Shown: positions 5,241 to 6,603 of the stretch, in pieces
How positions within the stretch are numbered: the first letter of the stretch is position 1
Layout: the number at the start of each line of letters is the position of its first letter
Assembly (NCBI GenBank): GCA_024638905.1
Contig: JAHEJH010000113.1
Span: 1 to 6,603 of the forward strand
DNA length: 6,603 nucleotides
Origin: Luminiphilus sp.
Lineage (GTDB): Bacteria; Pseudomonadota; Gammaproteobacteria; Pseudomonadales; Halieaceae
Direction of reading: 5' to 3'
The notes under the pieces: model-generated
The model's input: the letters and a program-made list of their open reading frames with translations, nothing else
Database searches by the model: none
Told to the model about the DNA's origin: nothing
Program-made: the position numbers and the translations under genes

Positions 5241-6603
5241 ATGACCGCGACGCTCGATACGCAAGCACTCAAGAAGCTGGATCAGGCGCACCATCTGCAT
5301 CCCTTCACGGATTTTAAAGATTACGCCAAGCACGGGGGGCGCATCGTCAGCCGCGCCGAGCATATTTATATCTACGACTCTGATGGCAATAAAATTCAGG
5401 ACGGGATGTCGGGATTGTGGTGCTGCAATCTGGGCTACAGCCAGGAGCGCATCAAGCAAGCGGTGGCCGAGCAGCTTGCCGAGCTCCCTTTCTACAACAA
5501 TTTCTTCAGGTGCTCGAACCAGCCGGCAGCTGAGCTGGCGGCGCGGCTCTCCCAGGTCACGCCTGAGCGATTCCAGCACGTGTTCTTCACCAACTCCGGG
5601 TCAGAGGCCAACGACACTCAGATCAAGCTGGTACACCGCTATTTTGATTTGCTGGGTAAGCCCGAAAAGAAGCTGATCATCAGCCGCCAAAACGCCTATC
5701 ACGGCAGCACGATTGCGGCCTCCACGCTGGGTGGTATGTCAGCGATGCACAAGCAGACCATGGGCCTAGACTACGTGCACCACATCCAACAGCCGCATTG
5801 GTTCGAGGAGGGTGCGGACCTCGATCCCGAGGCATTTGGTATCGCCGCTGCTCGCGAGCTCGAGAAAAAGATTGATGAGCTGGGTGAGGATCGTGTGGCG
5901 GCGTTCATTGCGGAGCCCGTACAGGGTGCCGGCGGTGTGATCGTGCCCCCGGATTCTTACTGGCCTGAAGTAAAGCGAATCCTCGACGAACGGGATATTC
6001 TCTTGATCTCCGATGAGGTCATTTGTGGCTTTGGCCGCACCGGCAAATGGTTTGGCTTTGAGACCTATGGGACCGAGCCGGATCTCGTCACTTTTGCTAA
6101 GGCAGTCACCAACGGTTACATGCCGTTGGGCGGGAGTTTGATCAGCCAAAAGATTTCTGAGGTCTTGTTGTCGGGGGGTGGCGAGTTTGCCCACGGCCTG
6201 ACCTATTCGGGACATCCCGCCTCCTGCGCCGCGGGTCTGGCCACACTGGATATTCTTGAGGAGACCGGAATTATCGAGCAGGGCGTGGTGGACCTCGCGC
6301 CGCATTTCTCTAGTCGGCTGACTGAGCTGGCAGATCACCCGATTGTGGGACAGGTGCGAGTTCAGGGACTCTTTGCTGCGGTGGAGTTGGTGCGCGACAA
6401 ATCGACCCGCGAGCGACTGGCGCCCGAGTCGGCTGCCGCAGTCTACTGCCGCGATACGGCGATTACTCAGGGCCTCATGGTGCGCCAGACCGGGGACGCG
6501 ATGATCATGGCGCCGCCTTTCGTCACCGAGCGCTCAGAGATTGATTTCTTGGTCGATCAACTGGCGGCCGCACTGGATCGGACGGGCCAGCACTACGGCG
6601 TGA
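5241..6603 (+). CDS. Class III omega-aminotransferase, SpuC-like (putrescine-pyruvate type), 3' end outside window
   Basis: PLP-dependent fold-type I aminotransferase; 454 codons are visible and only the last few residues and the stop should be missing. The start is secure: GAGGAG lies 8 nt before the ATG. Features in order: HLHPFTDF (18-25), GLWCCNLGY (58-66) with Trp60, the phosphate-binding turn NSGSEAN (118-124), NAYHGST (151-157) with Tyr153, FIAEPVQGAGG (222-232), SDEVICGFGRTG (257-268) with PLP-contacting Asp258, the Schiff-base lysine Lys287 in TFAKAVTNGY, THGLTYSGHP-like HGLTYSGHP (318-326), and Arg415 where related transaminases bind the substrate carboxylate. The whole pattern follows Pseudomonas SpuC, which transfers the amino group of putrescine to pyruvate, and the Chromobacterium omega-transaminase. 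Other amines (cadaverine, taurine or beta-alanine) are possible donors. No polyamine gene is visible nearby to settle this. It is divergent from the MBL gene with a 177-bp gap. Confidence 0.93.
   Translation, partial: MTATLDTQALKKLDQAHHLHPFTDFKDYAKHGGRIVSRAEHIYIYDSDGNKIQDGMSGLWCCNLGYSQERIKQAVAEQLAELPFYNNFFRCSNQPAAELAARLSQVTPERFQHVFFTNSGSEANDTQIKLVHRYFDLLGKPEKKLIISRQNAYHGSTIAASTLGGMSAMHKQTMGLDYVHHIQQPHWFEEGADLDPEAFGIAAARELEKKIDELGEDRVAAFIAEPVQGAGGVIVPPDSYWPEVKRILDERDILLISDEVICGFGRTGKWFGFETYGTEPDLVTFAKAVTNGYMPLGGSLISQKISEVLLSGGGEFAHGLTYSGHPASCAAGLATLDILEETGIIEQGVVDLAPHFSSRLTELADHPIVGQVRVQGLFAAVELVRDKSTRERLAPESAAAVYCRDTAITQGLMVRQTGDAMIMAPPFVTERSEIDFLVDQLAAALDRTGQHYGV

Noticed and set aside
5178..5579. 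133-codon minus-strand frame covering the divergent gap and the start of the aminotransferase gene
   Set aside because: It overlaps the aminotransferase ribosome site and N-terminus, has no recognisable motif, and its composition looks like a codon shadow.
5766..6338. 190-codon open frame on the minus strand inside the aminotransferase gene
   Set aside because: It is wholly antisense to a well-conserved gene with intact motifs, has no recognisable domain, and GC-rich coding DNA often leaves such frames open.
6601..6603. TGA at the very end of the window as the aminotransferase stop
   Set aside because: The aminotransferase frame reads GGC GTG A at the edge, so this TGA is out of frame. The upstream protein reads normally to the end, giving no sign of a frameshift.

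Overview
The window looks like ordinary chromosome from a fairly GC-rich proteobacterium. The protein families and the SpuC-like aminotransferase fit a marine gammaproteobacterium (for example the Halieaceae/OM60 type). That placement is inferred from protein style only; no marker gene is present. I see no rRNA, tRNA, CRISPR array, insertion sequence, phage gene, attachment site or replication origin. Protein-coding genes fill almost the whole window.

Layout. Positions 1-736 (minus) hold the N-terminal part of a lipoprotein with a family-3 solute-binding domain resembling the regulatory half of MltF lytic transglycosylases; its C-terminus lies off the left edge. Positions 815-1798 (minus) encode a zinc-independent PIG3-type quinone oxidoreductase. 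A 93-bp divergent gap separates it from an iron-dependent alcohol dehydrogenase at 1892-3103 (plus). The 3' end of that gene overlaps by 14 bp the 3' end of an HSL-type alpha/beta hydrolase at 3090-3974 (minus). Directly upstream of the hydrolase, in the same reading frame and separated by one TAG codon, is a metallo-beta-lactamase-fold hydrolase at 3981-5063 (minus). A 177-bp divergent gap with several palindromes leads to a class III, SpuC-like omega-aminotransferase starting at 5241 (plus), which leaves the window without a stop codon.

How the genes may work together. The hydrolase pair (metal-dependent MBL plus serine esterase) is almost certainly one transcript. With the convergent alcohol dehydrogenase and the quinone/alkenal reductase it suggests breakdown of esters or thioesters and oxidation or detoxification of the alcohols and carbonyls released. 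This is inference from families; no substrate can be read from the sequence. The aminotransferase probably belongs to polyamine or other amine catabolism and may be unrelated to the rest.

The most notable point is the MBL/esterase junction. Both are complete domains in one continuous frame interrupted only by an amber codon, and the second gene has no ATG or Shine-Dalgarno sequence at its most likely start. I found no convincing sign of a wholly new system.
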